Shown here piece by piece: positions 22,501 through 35,500 of a DNA stretch of 64,000 bases (position 1 is its first letter; each line of letters begins with the position of its first letter). The stretch is from positions 4,898,001 through 4,962,000 of the forward strand of contig JAFREQ010000030.1 in NCBI GenBank assembly GCA_025331565.1. Direction: 5' to 3'. A program made the translations under genes and the position numbers. Below the pieces are notes generated by a model. It did no database searches. It was not told the origin of the DNA and saw only the letters and a list, made by a program, of their open reading frames with translations. The stretch comes from Holacanthus passer (Eukaryota > Chordata > Actinopteri > Pomacanthidae).

Positions 22501-25500
22501 TTTTTGGAACGAGATTTTTTTTTTTAAGCTTCTGCACTGCAACAAGGACAGTGTCATAGCGGGTTTGGCTAATGTAAGCTATTGTGTTGTGTTCTATCCT
22601 GAGCACATTTTGATAAATCAGAAAGCTTGCGGGGAGAGCAGAGGCAGAAAAAAGTAGACGCTGCCATCTAGATGGACTGTTAATGAACTGTTTCTTCGTT
22701 TGATACACAGTCACTGTATCACAGTCAGTGTGCAGCGTCATTCTGCTCAGACCTTTTATTGAACAAGCGTTGCAGCTATCAGAAATTCACATCACTGCCA
22801 ATATGGATTGTTTTGATTAGAAATATTCACAAGCGAGTATTTCACATTTTTGTGTTCGTCTTGTCTGCAATGTGTAAAGGCCTTAATGGTTGTACATAAA
22901 GACAGATATATTAGTCCATTTAAGAAAATTCCTGATGATGAGATAAATACAAGTTGGGGTTTTTTTGAGTGAAGTGCACCTTTAGATTGTTTTTGCAGTT
23001 ACAGTAAAAGCCTGCTGAGGATGAGTCATACAAGGTTTGATCACTGCCGGTAAAGGAATCAATGCAGCTTCTGTATGTCAGACCTGTCTGATGTTGGATT
23101 ACTCTAGCCTTGAAGCTCAGGTACCAGTGTAAGAGAGAGGGACCCCCAGGAAGAGAAGAACACATACTCAGCTCAGCAGGAACATGCTGGAAACAAACGC
23201 TCAAATCAAGAGCCTGCTTTTAGTGGCCTGGGAACTTCAGGGCAGTGATTCTTAACATGGTTGTCAGCACCCAGGGGACTGCCAGGTCATTTTAGAGGCC
23301 TGTGGTCAAAAAAATCTGGCATACAAGTCTGTTACTATCAGTAAAGTATAATGAGCTTTGGATATTATTGGCCAACCAGTAGCAGAGGATGGTGACTTGA
23401 ACCAAAAAAATAAACATTTAACAAAACTGCAGTTTTCACTTAACAGACTCAAACATTCAAGAAGTGGTCATCCTCAGACCCTTAACATCTGGATACATAC
23501 TCCAGACTTAAACTGTAAAGAGGAAAGATTTTTCTCCACAAATCCAAAATATTGACTTGGTATTGGTCCTGAATTCTCTTAATGATCAGCATCACTGTGA
23601 CTATGATGAACTAAACTTTTCCCTTTTGGTTTGTAACAGGAGACCTGGAAGCCTTTAAGAAGCAGGCCTTTGTTCTGAAGGAGGGGGTTGAATACAAAAT
23701 AAAGATCAGCTTTAAGGTGAGAGCTGCTGTATACATCTACATCTGCTGCTACGTCTATGTACAGGAAAAATGGTCATAGTGTGTTTCCGTGGAATATGAG
23801 AGTAGTATAAATCAATTAGAGTTGCTCAGTCAATTAGTCAGACAGGACACAACTTCCAGAAAAAATGGTGGATGCAAAGTGCAGATTTTCAGGCAAGACA
23901 TTTAAGCTGTATCATATGACACAAAAAATCTCATTCAGTAATCTTACTCAATTCAGTCTCATGTCATGACATTGATTTTGTATGTTATCCAGTTATACTC
24001 ACAGTATACATTTATCTGGAGTAGCAGAGTAGTAGTGAATGACAGTATGTAGTATGAAAATGACGCCTAAGATACGATAATGGGGAAATAAGATACTTTA
24101 TTTGTCCCACAGTAGGGAAATTTACAGTTATAAAATGTATAAAGTTATCATACTACATACATTTGCTTATCTACAGTATTGAATTCTACCATATTAGTGT
24201 CATTCAAAAAGTATAGGACATAATGTTTTGTGAAATTATAATAAAGCATTCATCCAACCAAAAAAAAAAAACCTTCTGTTTTTATTCCTTTCTGGGTCAT
24301 TGTAACTGAAAATAATCTGATGAACTGAAAGCTCTAACAGTGTTTGTGTCTCCTCAGGTGAACAGGGAGATCGTTTCGGGTCTGAAGTATGTGCAGCAGA
24401 CATACAGGAAAGGAATGAAGAGTGAGTGACTCATTTCTGTTGGCCTGTTTGAAATTATGCCCATAAACACATCACTGCTGCTTCTGAACACTCAGCATTT
24501 AACAAGTAATTACCTTTTTTGGTGATGTCTGGAACAAGCTTTTGCCATAAAGTTGCACAATTAAGTATCGGGTGCCATTTGAGCATGTAGTCCAGTTTCC
24601 ACCTGAAAGTGTCTTCTCCTCTGCAACAGCATACCAATCCACTTTGTTGACTGTACTTGTCCTGTGATTTCTTTGAGAAAAAGAATCTGTACGCAAAAGG
24701 GAGGAATTTGTATCTTTTTGGTTTCACGGTGGGCCCCCCCCATCTGACCATGTGCCGGTCGGAATGTTGTGTCTCTTTCTACATAGACACAGAAAGTCTT
24801 TGTACATAGCATTTCTGTGGCTGATGGTGACACTAATAGCCAGACGACAGCATGCTGCAAAAAACAAGTCCACCTTTGAACATCAAAGACTTGAGCTTTT
24901 TATTTACAAGCGTGGGAACTGGTATTGAACAGCTTAAAAATGTACTAGCAAATGTCTGTGTCAGTCGGTTTAGATGCTAAATGTGGTTCTTATTCTGCAA
25001 TACCACTGGTAAAAAAAAAAAAAACACTGTCTGTCCTTAGCTTGTAAGCTACAGTTACCAGCACAAGTTTGTTTAGATCTATTGTCTGTACCCCTCCTGG
25101 CTCAGCTGTCAATCAAACAGGTACACAGACCTGCCCTCCAGAGGCTTGGACGTTAAAGAAGCATTCAGTTTTATCACTGAAGACCTTTTATTCCTTTCAG
25201 TAGCAGTAGTAGAACAATAAATATGAACAATAAATTGTGAAATCGCTTTAACGTGACTTTTCATTGCACAATTTTGATTCAGTTCAATTGGACCACGGTA
25301 AAACATAAAAATAGGTTAAGATTCAAAATCAAAAAATCAAAAATCTTGCCCCTATTTAAGGCAAGAATCATCATTCTCTCCCCTCATTTCCTGTGCCCTT
25401 GCTACTGTCCACTCTCAAATAAAGATACAAATGCCCAAATGTTCCTCTCTGACCACAATGTCCACTCTCATTTGTTAACAGTTGATAAGTCAGACTACAT

Positions 25501-25681
25501 GGTGGGAAGCTACGGGCCTCGTCCCACTGAATATGACTTCCTGACCACGATGGAGGAGGCTCCCAAAGGCGTCCTGGCCCGCGGCAACTACGTCATCAAA
25601 TCCAAGTTTACTGACGACGACAAGCACGACCACCTGTCCTGGGAGTGGAACCTCAACATCAAGAAAGACTGGAAAGACTAA
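19583..25681 (+). CDS. arhgdia: Rho GDP-dissociation inhibitor 1 (RhoGDI alpha)
   Basis: Coding exons 19583-19769, 20469-20552, 23640-23716, 24358-24421 and 25482-25681 give 203 aa (human 204). The N-terminal regulatory arm (NYKPPAQKTVKEIHDLDKDD) is nearly identical to human. The immunoglobulin-like prenyl-binding domain includes GDLEAFKKQ, FVLKEGVEYKIKISF and VNREIVSGLKY, and the end is FTDDDKHDHLSWEWN. The protein extracts prenylated Rho, Rac and Cdc42 from membranes and holds them GDP-bound in the cytosol. The N-terminus MAEDEVTPEQLAAIAAENEE is the alpha type, not beta or gamma. A GT microsatellite lies 14 bases past the first coding donor (19783-19808). Intron 3 is 3.1 kb. The 3' UTR is long, about 1.8 kb. 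Confidence 0.96.
19783..19808 (+). repeat. (GT)n microsatellite beside an arhgdia donor
   Basis: Thirteen GT-type units starting 14 bases after the exon boundary at 19769. No function is claimed. Confidence 0.8.
24079..24125 (-). repeat. L2-type LINE/SINE tail fragment
   Basis: Read on the minus strand it gives the fish LINE tail phrase 'aaatttccctactgtgggac' followed by 'aaataaagtatctta'. It lies in arhgdia intron 4 and has no coding part. Confidence 0.55.
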
Positions 25682-27500
25682 AAGAGGCCTTTGTGTTAGG
25701 GGGCGAGGGAATCAAAATCCCCCAGCCCTGTGCGTTCCTCAGCCGCTCCCCCCATCCCTGCCCTGTGTCCACCATTTCTGCCTTCTTTGTTTTTACTTTG
25801 TCGTGCATTTCATGCTCTCATGCCTTAGTTCCCGCCTCGCTGTCTTAACACCCTGGCGTCCTTCCCACTTCTCTGTCAGCAGCAGTAGCAGCAGCCCCCC
25901 ACCTGTCGGCCTGTCCGTCCATCCATCACCTCCCTAACTGCCCAACGTTTCATTGGTTGCACACGAGCCACCTCTGCTCACCAACCTGCCATCCTCACTC
26001 CACCTCCACCCCCCTCCCCCCTCCCCACTGAGCTGTGCCATGTAGCACCTTACTTCTCACACCCAGCCCCATTTTTCTTTTGTCCCAGATTTTTTGCTGC
26101 TTGAAGAGATTAGCCCTGCCTTCCACCTCTCCAGAATGGTGTCTTCCTCTCTCAGTATGAAGTACATGTGGAAAAGCAACTGTACAATCAACTTTTGTTT
26201 GCCTTTTTTATATAATTGTATCACTGGTTGTGTAATGTGACTGTATTCACATCACTGTTAATCAGCTGTTGTGTTCATAGCAGGCCCCACCACATCCACC
26301 TGCCCTGCCCCGCCCCCTCCCACTCTTGCCACAGCATCCCTTTGCTTGCCTACTTGCTTAATGTCTTTTGATATAATTACCAGTACCTGCCTTGGAAAAA
26401 GAGTTCATTCAGATCTGCTACACTGCGCCTCCCTCCCTCCCCTTAATGTATTCACCCGCTCCCCTTCAGATGGGGACTGGGGCCAAAGTGAACAAGGGAG
26501 TGAAAAGTATAAGGGTAATTTAAAAAAAAAAAAGCTGCCTTATGTATCGACTAATGTTTAAACCAATTAATGTCTATTTAGCATGCCTTGTGTGTATGAG
26601 CAGTGCTTGCTATCAGGTGGTCTGTATATCAAGGGCTTACTCTCGCTACCAACTAATAATCTGTAGCCCTGTTGTAGTAGAGACTGTCTGTACAGGTTAC
26701 TCAGATACAGCCCTGCACACGCTCACTGCACCCTGAACTTACCTTGTAATTGGAGGGGACTGAATGGTAAGAATTGGAGAAAAGATATCAACCCCAGTGA
26801 AAATCATTATCGATAAATCTTGGCACTCGTTTCCTTTTATCCATGAGGCCTTAGCACTAACTGATCATGTGGAGAAAAACAAACATTTCTAATTTAGCCT
26901 TTTCGTCCTTTTATTTGTTGTCCCCCTCTGCCTTAATGTACATCAAACCCCCTACAAAGCCCCCCCACTCTCGCTTGTTCAGATTGCTTCATAACTCATA
27001 GCCTGCAGTCAGGAGATCCCAGGTGTGGAGGAGTAGTACCAGAGAAAGCACAGGAGGAGGCTGAGCCAGGCACCGCCTGCTGCTGCCGCTGGAGACCTCG
27101 GCGGTGTCTGGTCTCACCCACAGACAGATGCTGGTAGTGAAGAGAGAAAACTGACCAGGCCTTCAGCCTTTTTTACCCAGTGACCCGCTCAGAGAGAAAG
27201 CAGTGAAACGAAGGGTCGGGCGACACTACCAGAGACACAAGCTCAGTATTTAATGAGAGGAGGGTTTTAAAACACAACTGACTAGTAACATTAAATTGAA
27301 ATCGACTTGTACTGTACTAGAACATATGGATGTAAAACTTTTTTTTGTTTGTTTCTTCTGATGATAACTATGTATTCCTGCTCCATACATTCCTTCACAT
27401 TGTACAGTTTCTATGAAAACGCTGGCATGCTGGTGGGGTTGTATATTCTATCATCATTTGTGATTGCTCTTCTCGGTCAATAAAGATTTTGCTCAACTTG
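25682..27500 (+). other. arhgdia: 3' UTR of arhgdia
   Basis: About 1.8 kb between the stop codon and the AATAAA at 27479-27484. The first part (25700-26500) is C-rich with pyrimidine runs, unlike the AT-rich introns. Open frames in it are non-coding by composition. The mammalian gene also has a long 3' UTR. Confidence 0.7.
27479..27484 (+). terminator. arhgdia: Poly(A) signal AATAAA of arhgdia
   Basis: Canonical signal with a TG-rich element about 25 bases later ('ctgtagtgttttg'). It faces the ppp1r12c end signal about 530 bases away, so the two genes converge. Confidence 0.75.
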
Positions 27501-28013
27501 GCCTCTAACACTGTAGTGTTTTGCAAATAAGTAGTACTGCTTGTACCTGGACAAATACTGCAGGAGTCTTAGTTTCAGTGTACTCATCATGAGTTTTACT
27601 CTGCCTGTGAAAACAGTTGTATGTTTCTGTGGCTCTGGAGGGGGTTTGTCAAGCCTGAGAAAATGGCCTAAGCTCGGTCTTTGAGACTAAACATTTAAAC
27701 AGAAAGCCGAAAGCCTGTTACAAACTGGAAGCTTTTTTTTGGAGCTATTCGGGAATGTGGGACTAAAACTCAGGATATCCCTTTTGTTTTGCTTAAATTT
27801 GACCATTGCTATTTTAATCCGTCTCCTTCAAGTCCCCAAACTTCACACAAGTGCAATGCTATATAGGTGGTCTTGCTTTACCTAATATATCAAAACCTTT
27901 CTTTGGACTAAACTTTCAGTCATTCATACAGGAAATGACTTAACTGAAGCTTAAGTCTCACATGTTGCAAGGTAATGTTGCCTCAAAAGCAGACATATTT
28001 GACACGTAAACAC

Positions 28014-28019
28014 TTTATT
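28014..28019 (-). terminator. ppp1r12c: Poly(A) signal of ppp1r12c (AATAAA on minus strand)
   Basis: The only clean minus-strand AATAAA I found in the 1.6 kb after the ppp1r12c stop codon. It defines a 3' UTR of about 1.57 kb (28000-29580). Confidence 0.6.
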
Positions 28020-28141
28020 AGAGTCAAACTCACAGTCTCTGAGGGATCTGGTTTGATGACCATTCTGTATATATGCATGTGTGTGTGACTGATAACATTT
28101 AGACCAGTTCAACCCACATAAAATTAAGAAATATTTAAATG

Positions 28142-28213
28142 TGGGTGGCTGTGACTCAGGAGGTAGAGCCGATCCAATTGTTACAGTGCTCCTGGTTCAA
28201 TCCCGGCACCTGA
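28142..28213 (+). repeat. tRNA-derived SINE head fragment
   Basis: Has a pol III A-box-like stretch ('ggctgtgactcaggagg') and a B box ('ggttcaatccc', 28194-28204) at tRNA spacing. It matches the head of common fish tRNA-derived SINEs. It lies inside the ppp1r12c 3' UTR, antisense to it. It is not a functional tRNA: there is no proper acceptor stem. Confidence 0.65.
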
Positions 28214-29580
28214 CCAATACACAATTTTAATGCTAATATCAGCATTTAAGTTTACCACAATTTTCTTTTTGCCATTTCTGTAATGTGATTTCTCGTTACT
28301 TATTGTCCCACATATTCACCAATATATCTGTAATAAGGTAACATCTACAACTACACTTAGTTATATGCTTATTATACCATTGTATCAACTTCTAAAGAAC
28401 ATACTGAGCTTTGGGGAAAAAAAGATAATGTACAACACAGCCTTATTAATTTATGCCCATACTGTATTTTATACTTAACAGTGTACATTTACCAAAGCAA
28501 AATAGAAATATCACTTAGAAATGTATATTGAAAGGCACAGCATCAAAATATAATTTGACATGCAGGTTTTCTGTTAAAATTGGAGTAAACATTCAAGTTG
28601 ACCCATCTGGCCTGTCTGTTGAATAGTAACAGCCGTCTGTCACAGGGTGAATACTTAGCTTACGGGTCGTTGCTTTCAGAAGCGTCCAGTCAAAATGGCA
28701 AAGTGAAATTTCTACTGACTTACAGTACTAAGGATAGAGCATGCGTTCTCCTAAACCTCTTTAAAGATCTCTCATTTGTAACAAACAGTTTCTGTAAAAA
28801 TCCCTCTGAACACGAGCTGCACCTGACGTCCGTGATTAGCACCCAAAGCTCTCCATCCTTTTTTACAACAGAGACCACACCTTTACATCACTGTCAGGGC
28901 AGATGGCGCCTGTACATAAATATACATATTAAATATACATTCAGAGGAGCATGCAAATTTGGTCCATCTTTACAGCAGTCAGCCAAAACAGAAAGCATCG
29001 ACCAAAGACTCATCCTGAGAACACTGACCACTTGGGAGTTTTCGCCAAAGGACATGCAAAACTGGGGCTGGTTTTTTGGCACATTTACGTCTTTTTTTGT
29101 GTGTGTGTGTCTTTTCTAGTAACCACCCCCTACACCTGACCGGCGTTTTTTTTATGTCCCCACCCCTTCAGAAGTCAAGAAAGCTATCTAAAACTTTACT
29201 GTGAGCTCACACTGTGCATGGCTTTAAGTCTCTTAATACAGATTTTATACAAAGTATCAGAGAAGCAAAGCACATTAAAATATTCCAGTTAAAAAAATAC
29301 AACAATAAAAACTTAATATAAAAGTGGATGTGACCAGGAATGTCCTGTCAGTCCACAGGAGGTGCAGTTCAGCTTGTTATACAGTAGATCTGCCAAAACA
29401 TAAAGGCCCAAACACAGGCTAATAACCCTGAAATCTAAACGTTATTCCAGTTACTGTTGAATGTGCTGTGCAGGTGTTTGATGCTGCCGTCTCCCTTCCT
29501 GGTTTGTGTCTTCTGACTTGGGCAAAAGAAGAATGTAATACTTTTTTTTAAATCTCCATGTAGTTTTTTTTTTTTAAGGT

Positions 29581-32500
29581 TCATCTGGAGAGCTTGCTGA
29601 TGACTCGAATGAGGGCGGCATTCTCATCCTTGAGCCTCTGGTTGTCTACTCTGAGGTCCCCCAGAACCTAAAAAAACATCATGAAACATTGGTGCTTTTA
29701 GCTTTTACATTCTTTAAAATAAAACAGTAACATAGCCTCCTCTGCAGCTTGTACTTTTCAGCAGCTCTTCATCTATTTATCATCAGGACATTTTTCATTG
29801 TTGTAAAGTTTGTGTTCATGTTTTATCCTCCACCCTAATGTAGTTTCATTCTTACTATACTTGATTGTTTTTTCTTTGATGCTTACCTGCTACCCCAGTA
29901 ACGCATAAAATAAATCCAATAATAATGTCACTTTTGGGGGTTCACTCTGATGTTTCTACCTGAAAGCAGCATTGCTAGTGCAACTGTTATACTGGCTGTA
30001 ATTATTTGGGTAATTATCTGTACCTTCAGCTCATCCTCCAGTTCCACTGCTTTCCTCTGGAGGGCCAACTTCTCCTGTGAACAACAGTTCAAACATCACA
30101 AACTGTCTGCTGTTATTTATAGAACAGTGTGCAAGTTCTTCCATTGTTTGACACATTGGTTCCATGCTCTACTGAACTTGTTACTTGTTACTGAACTCGC
30201 AGTTGACAGGCAGCCATTTTCTGGTCTTACATTTTATTACACCTTTACAGGAAATGTAGAGAACGCATCAACCTTTGCAGCTTCAGGCTTTGAAGTTACA
30301 CAAGAGCAGGAAATGGAAGCTCTGTTTGATTTCTAAAATGAACTTGTACACCTTTAAAAAAAGACTTCTACTTGCAAACTGGATAAAAACGTAGGGCTAC
30401 ATTTCTATTTATTGTGATACATAAATATATGTAGTGCATATATTAGTATTCGTGTATAGAGGACAGGAGGTTTTGTTCCTAGAAGAGACAGACCAGACAA
30501 TAAAGAAAAACAGACTTACAAATCTGTCCAGTTCCAGCATGGCCGGTCTGTCTGTGCTGCTCTCCTGACTCTGCCAGAGAGAGAAACAAGTAAAAATCAA
30601 TTCAAATCAATTCTCAAATTCGATACATAAGAAAAAATATAATTATTAATAAATATAATTAAAACAATATAAGTTTCTGATTTTACAGAGTGGATCATTT
30701 ATGCTCTGGATTGCTCCTGTTGTTAAATAAAATAAGAAAATGAAACATAAAACAACTACTAAAGGATGATTTGTGCTGCTGTATGCTTTCACATGCTTTC
30801 CTTGCTGACTCTGACAAATGTCAGCACCCACATAGCATCCGTCCATTCATAATGTGAGACACACACACACAGACACACACACAGACACACACACAGACAC
30901 ACAAACAAATGTCAAATGCGGCACCAAACCAGCCGAACCTGTCTGAGTCGCTCCAGCTCCACTTTGTTTTGGCTGAGAAGCAGCTCCATCTCCTGCAGCT
31001 TGTCCTTGAGAGCCAAGTTCTCCTCCAGTAACTTAAAATACAACTAGGGGGAACATACAGACAACACAGACCATCAGAACCTGAAGATAAAAGCTTCATG
31101 TGCAGGCGGAAATGGCTTGGTTGATGCTTCAGTACAGCCTACTGGGGGTTTCTGTACATTTCTTTCCAGAGCCTGCTGGATGTCATTCCTGTCCTGGTTG
31201 GTCTAGATCTCAGTTATAACTTACTTTCAGCCCACAGGTGTGTTTTTCAGGAATGTGTGAGGTTTTCTGTGTGAAGAGGGTCAGACACGTACCGTTCTGT
31301 AATCAGCTGACGAGTCTCCCAGTTGACTCTCGCTGCAGAGACACACGAGAGACTTTTAAAAGCCTGACAAAGAATCCTTCACACCAGCACAGAGCTATAC
31401 ATTCATCAAGTTAAAAATGTATCTTTATGTCCTGGAAAATACTAATTTTTGTTGACTACTTAATGTCAGCAGGTGCACATAAAAAGGTCAGAGTCAGACA
31501 TTTTGAAACAAGTCTTCCCCTGCGGCTCTAATATCGCTCACAGGTTCATCTCGACAACTTTAAAAGTAACACAGGTCATAACATGATCAAACAGCCCAAA
31601 TCTATCTTAATAAAAAAGGAAAGTAAAGGCAAACACATACACCTTCAAAAAGGTCCAAAAACTAAATGAGTGTGCTATCGTGGCTTGTCTCTGAAATGTG
31701 TGAAATTACAAAAAAGTCCCAGAGAGAAAAAAGGTAAGAACTGGAAGCAAACACATGAGAGTCAGAACACTCACTCTGAGGTACTGTTGCTGTTTGTGTC
31801 ATCACAATAAGAATCCTCGTCTTCGTTCTGAACGACAAAAAGGTTCACATTGTCAGCTATATGGCACTACAGTTAGAACATAAGAACATAACATAACACA
31901 GTTGGAACACACTAGCATGTCTGATCTGAAATAATACACGCCACAGGGCAGATCCAGTCACATAAATCTGATACTTCCCTAGCTAATGTTCAAATATGGC
32001 TGAAATCTCACACTCACTCAAGCACACACACTCACAATATATTATTTATCTAAACTGAAAGCTACCAGTCATACTTGAGCTTAAGCTTCCTTAAATTCCC
32101 AAAGTAAACATTTTGCCAAGTACTGTCTGGGAACTCAGTGTGGGAGGTTCTCCTAAACATTACTCTGCTTTTAGCATTTAGCGTTTCGTGTTTTTTCCAG
32201 CACACTTTATTCAAGTCATCAATCATTTGGTTTCCCCCTTTTGTTTCCCATTAAGCAGCTTTTAAGTTGTTAAAATCCTCTTATTCCACACTGTTTGACA
32301 GTAGCATATATAATCTGCATCAGTTTTTTCCAGGGTTTAATATTCACACGGATACTCAAATTCTCAAACCCTGACCTCCATGTTTGATGCTTCACTGCTG
32401 AAGCATCATTTTATATACATTTCCCATGTTTGTTATCTTTGTAAAATTTGGGATTACCACTAGGGTTCAGAATACAGTTCTGTTTGGTTGCATGGCATGA

Positions 32501-35500
32501 ATGGCTGACCCACTGGCAGGTCAGTCGGGGTTTAAGTGCTTGAATTCATTTTGTATTGACCATTATTTTGTATTACCATTATTGCAGAACCTCAAGACGT
32601 GCAGTCTTGCACACATTTTAGTAGAAATACCAATCATCATGACTTCCAGTCAGCAAAGTTTATCTTTCAAAATAAGTGTGCTTTTCAAATATTCAGTTAC
32701 ATCATGACGAAGAGGAAACAGTCTGGCAGTCCTCTCCCCTCCTTTCAGTCCTCACATATTGCTGCAATAATGAAAGAATGGAGGAACTGGTTTGCAAAAA
32801 CCAGTAAAGCAAACCTCTGCTCTGGCCTGTTAAACAAAAATCTTCTGCCTGATTGGCACTGAGCTCTCTGCCACATTTGTGATGATGTAAGGTTGTCTCT
32901 TGCTTACCTCTCCACCTGGCTGAACGATACCAGTGGAGCGTCTCTCCCTCCTTCCTCTCCTCCTGTCTTTCACTCCCAGACGCTTCTCCCCCTCTGGCTC
33001 CTCCTGCTTCACTGGGTCTGTATCTGAAATACATGGAAGTGGACAGAAAACACTCCTGAAGGACTTTTGATTGAGTCAAATCCAAATCTAGTCAGATCCA
33101 AAGGAGAACACAAAATAAGATAGAAAGACACTTGTTTCAGAGAGGCTGCAGCTCAGTTCAGGATTGATCTAAACAAATTTGCAGTCTTCAGGTAGATTAG
33201 TTTCCAAATGTAGCTCTCTGTATAACAGGATGCTGTCTTATTTTTAGCCTCAGTTTCTAAGTTGAGGCTTGTGTGGAGTGAGTTTAGTTAACATGAACAA
33301 AATGCTGCTTTTGGCTTTGTGAACTAATGTTCCAGCAGGTTAACTTTGAAAATTGGATTGATGTGATTATTGGGTGAACAGGCAGCTTTACCAAAACATG
33401 GTGACATTTAGATATAGATATCAGATGGGGAAATGTTCAGTTCCCCATAAAAAAACAAGGGTGAAGTATGGGTGTTGTGTACTCCCAAGATGTACACAAC
33501 TCACATCAATATGAGTATCTGATAGTCACCCTGACTGAACTGAGTGAAATACTGAAGCTCCATTCTTAGCAGCAGTAGCCCTTACAGCCCATGTGAGAAA
33601 ATCTCATTTCCTTTCTAAACTATCCTGTAGAGCACTCCACCCAACATCTACATCATGTTTATATTTGGTAGTCTTGTATTAGAGTAAACAGACTCGAGAC
33701 TCACACATGGTGTGACTGGTAAACAGGGCACGACTGATACTGGACTTTTGGGGCAATATTGATATTTGAGAATTGAATGATATATTGGTCAATAGTCTTT
33801 TTAAACTTTTTGACAGTTATGGACTCCGTAACTGTGGCTACTTAAGAATTGTGACTCAGATATCTGCTGAGAAAGCAAGACATTTTACAGTTGGACAATA
33901 AGCTTAGCAGTGCTCTTTAATAGCAACAACTGTTTCTGCATAACCTCAAACATATCTTTTCTGCACTCAAGTTTCTTGGCAGATTCACATGCAGATGCCA
34001 ATATAGCTGTGATAAAAGTTAAGGATAAAATCAAGTGTGCTTTATTAGCAACCATGCTCACTCTGTTTGCTACCTTTGGCTAATAACAAGGAACTGTTCA
34101 GACATTTGTCTCCAAAATCAATATAGCTGGTAAAACAAGAGAGGTGGGTAGTGAATTTTGGAATCCATAAACAATTTTCATATTTCACAGCATTTCACCC
34201 TCACTCACCCCTTTCAGCAGGCGTGACAGTAACAATGGGGCTGACAGGCTGGATGTTGCGAGATGGTGGATCTGCAGCTTTGACCACAGTCTTCTCTGCT
34301 TCTTTTAAGTCCGTCAGAGTCACACCCTGCAAGCACAGAGTAAAAACGAAACCACTTAGAGGCCTTATGTTGCACTCAGAACTCAACAGCTCCTTGGTGT
34401 AAATATGACACCTCACCATTGAGAATAAAGAGATATTGATGCAGTACATCATCTGGACCTCAGTAGGTGTACAGCATGATGTTGCACTTACATTCAGGGA
34501 GTTCATGCTAGCCGTCTTTCAGTAACCTAACATACTAGTCTGTTTGCTCTAAAGTTTCATTACCCACAGCATTGCATCTCTTACACACATCAGTGAGACA
34601 GTTACACCTGCATGAACATCAGTCAATAAAAGGTGATAAAAACTGTGTAAGCAATATGGATGCCCCCTAAAACCCACTTCTGAATTGGAACATGGTCTTT
34701 GTAGTCAAAAGAAGTTAATGTGCCTTTTAAAAGTATTGTTAATTGTATTCTATTAGCAAAAAAAGAAGAAAAGGGTCTTTGGGGAAATATAGAAATGTTC
34801 CTTTTCATCTCAGTTGGCTGGAAGGGCATGTCAGTGTTGTATTGACAGCAGCTAGCAGGCAGCTAGAGGGCTGGTGTTCCACTGTAGGGAATGAGAAACA
34901 AAGAAAGTAAACATGAATGTGGCCTACAAACATGATGTTGGTGTGTACAACACACCAGCATCTAACCGGACCCAAGTGATATTTAGAGTTGCATTTACAT
35001 GCTGTTTAAGGTGCCAGCTAAGCAGCTAATTAGCTATCTGGCTTGCAAGACATTAGCAATGCACTATTCCCTGTTGAATGTTTGACTGCTTATTCAGCCA
35101 GTTGAGGTACAGGACAAAATGTATGTTTATGTGTGTACGTTATAAGAAGAAGGCTTTAGGCGGTTGTGTTATAAAACAGGCTGCTGTCTGGCATAATGTG
35201 ACTGTCTACCAAACTAAGGTCTCCACCTATGTAAAGACATACCAGAATGAAATTCTGTTGAATTAATGTAAAACTAGGGGGCGGCATGGACAGCAGGATC
35301 GGCATTTGCCTGAGGGTGGGGCTGAGCTCTCCCACTACATACACACACATGTTACTCAACATGAGAATAACGGTGCTTGTTACGTGTTTCAGCCATACCA
35401 TGCTCATTAGGCTAATAGCTAATTGTGATGAACAAGCCAAAAACAAAAGCTAGATAGCTAGATAGACTGGATGTTGCCTGAATGTCGAGAATTAAATGGC

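Noticed and set aside
28142..28213. tRNA gene
   Set aside because: A and B boxes are present but the acceptor stem and anticodon arm do not form; it is a SINE head.
28598..29119. 173-codon plus-strand open frame
   Set aside because: Lies antisense in the ppp1r12c 3' UTR; composition is not protein-like and no homology is recognised.
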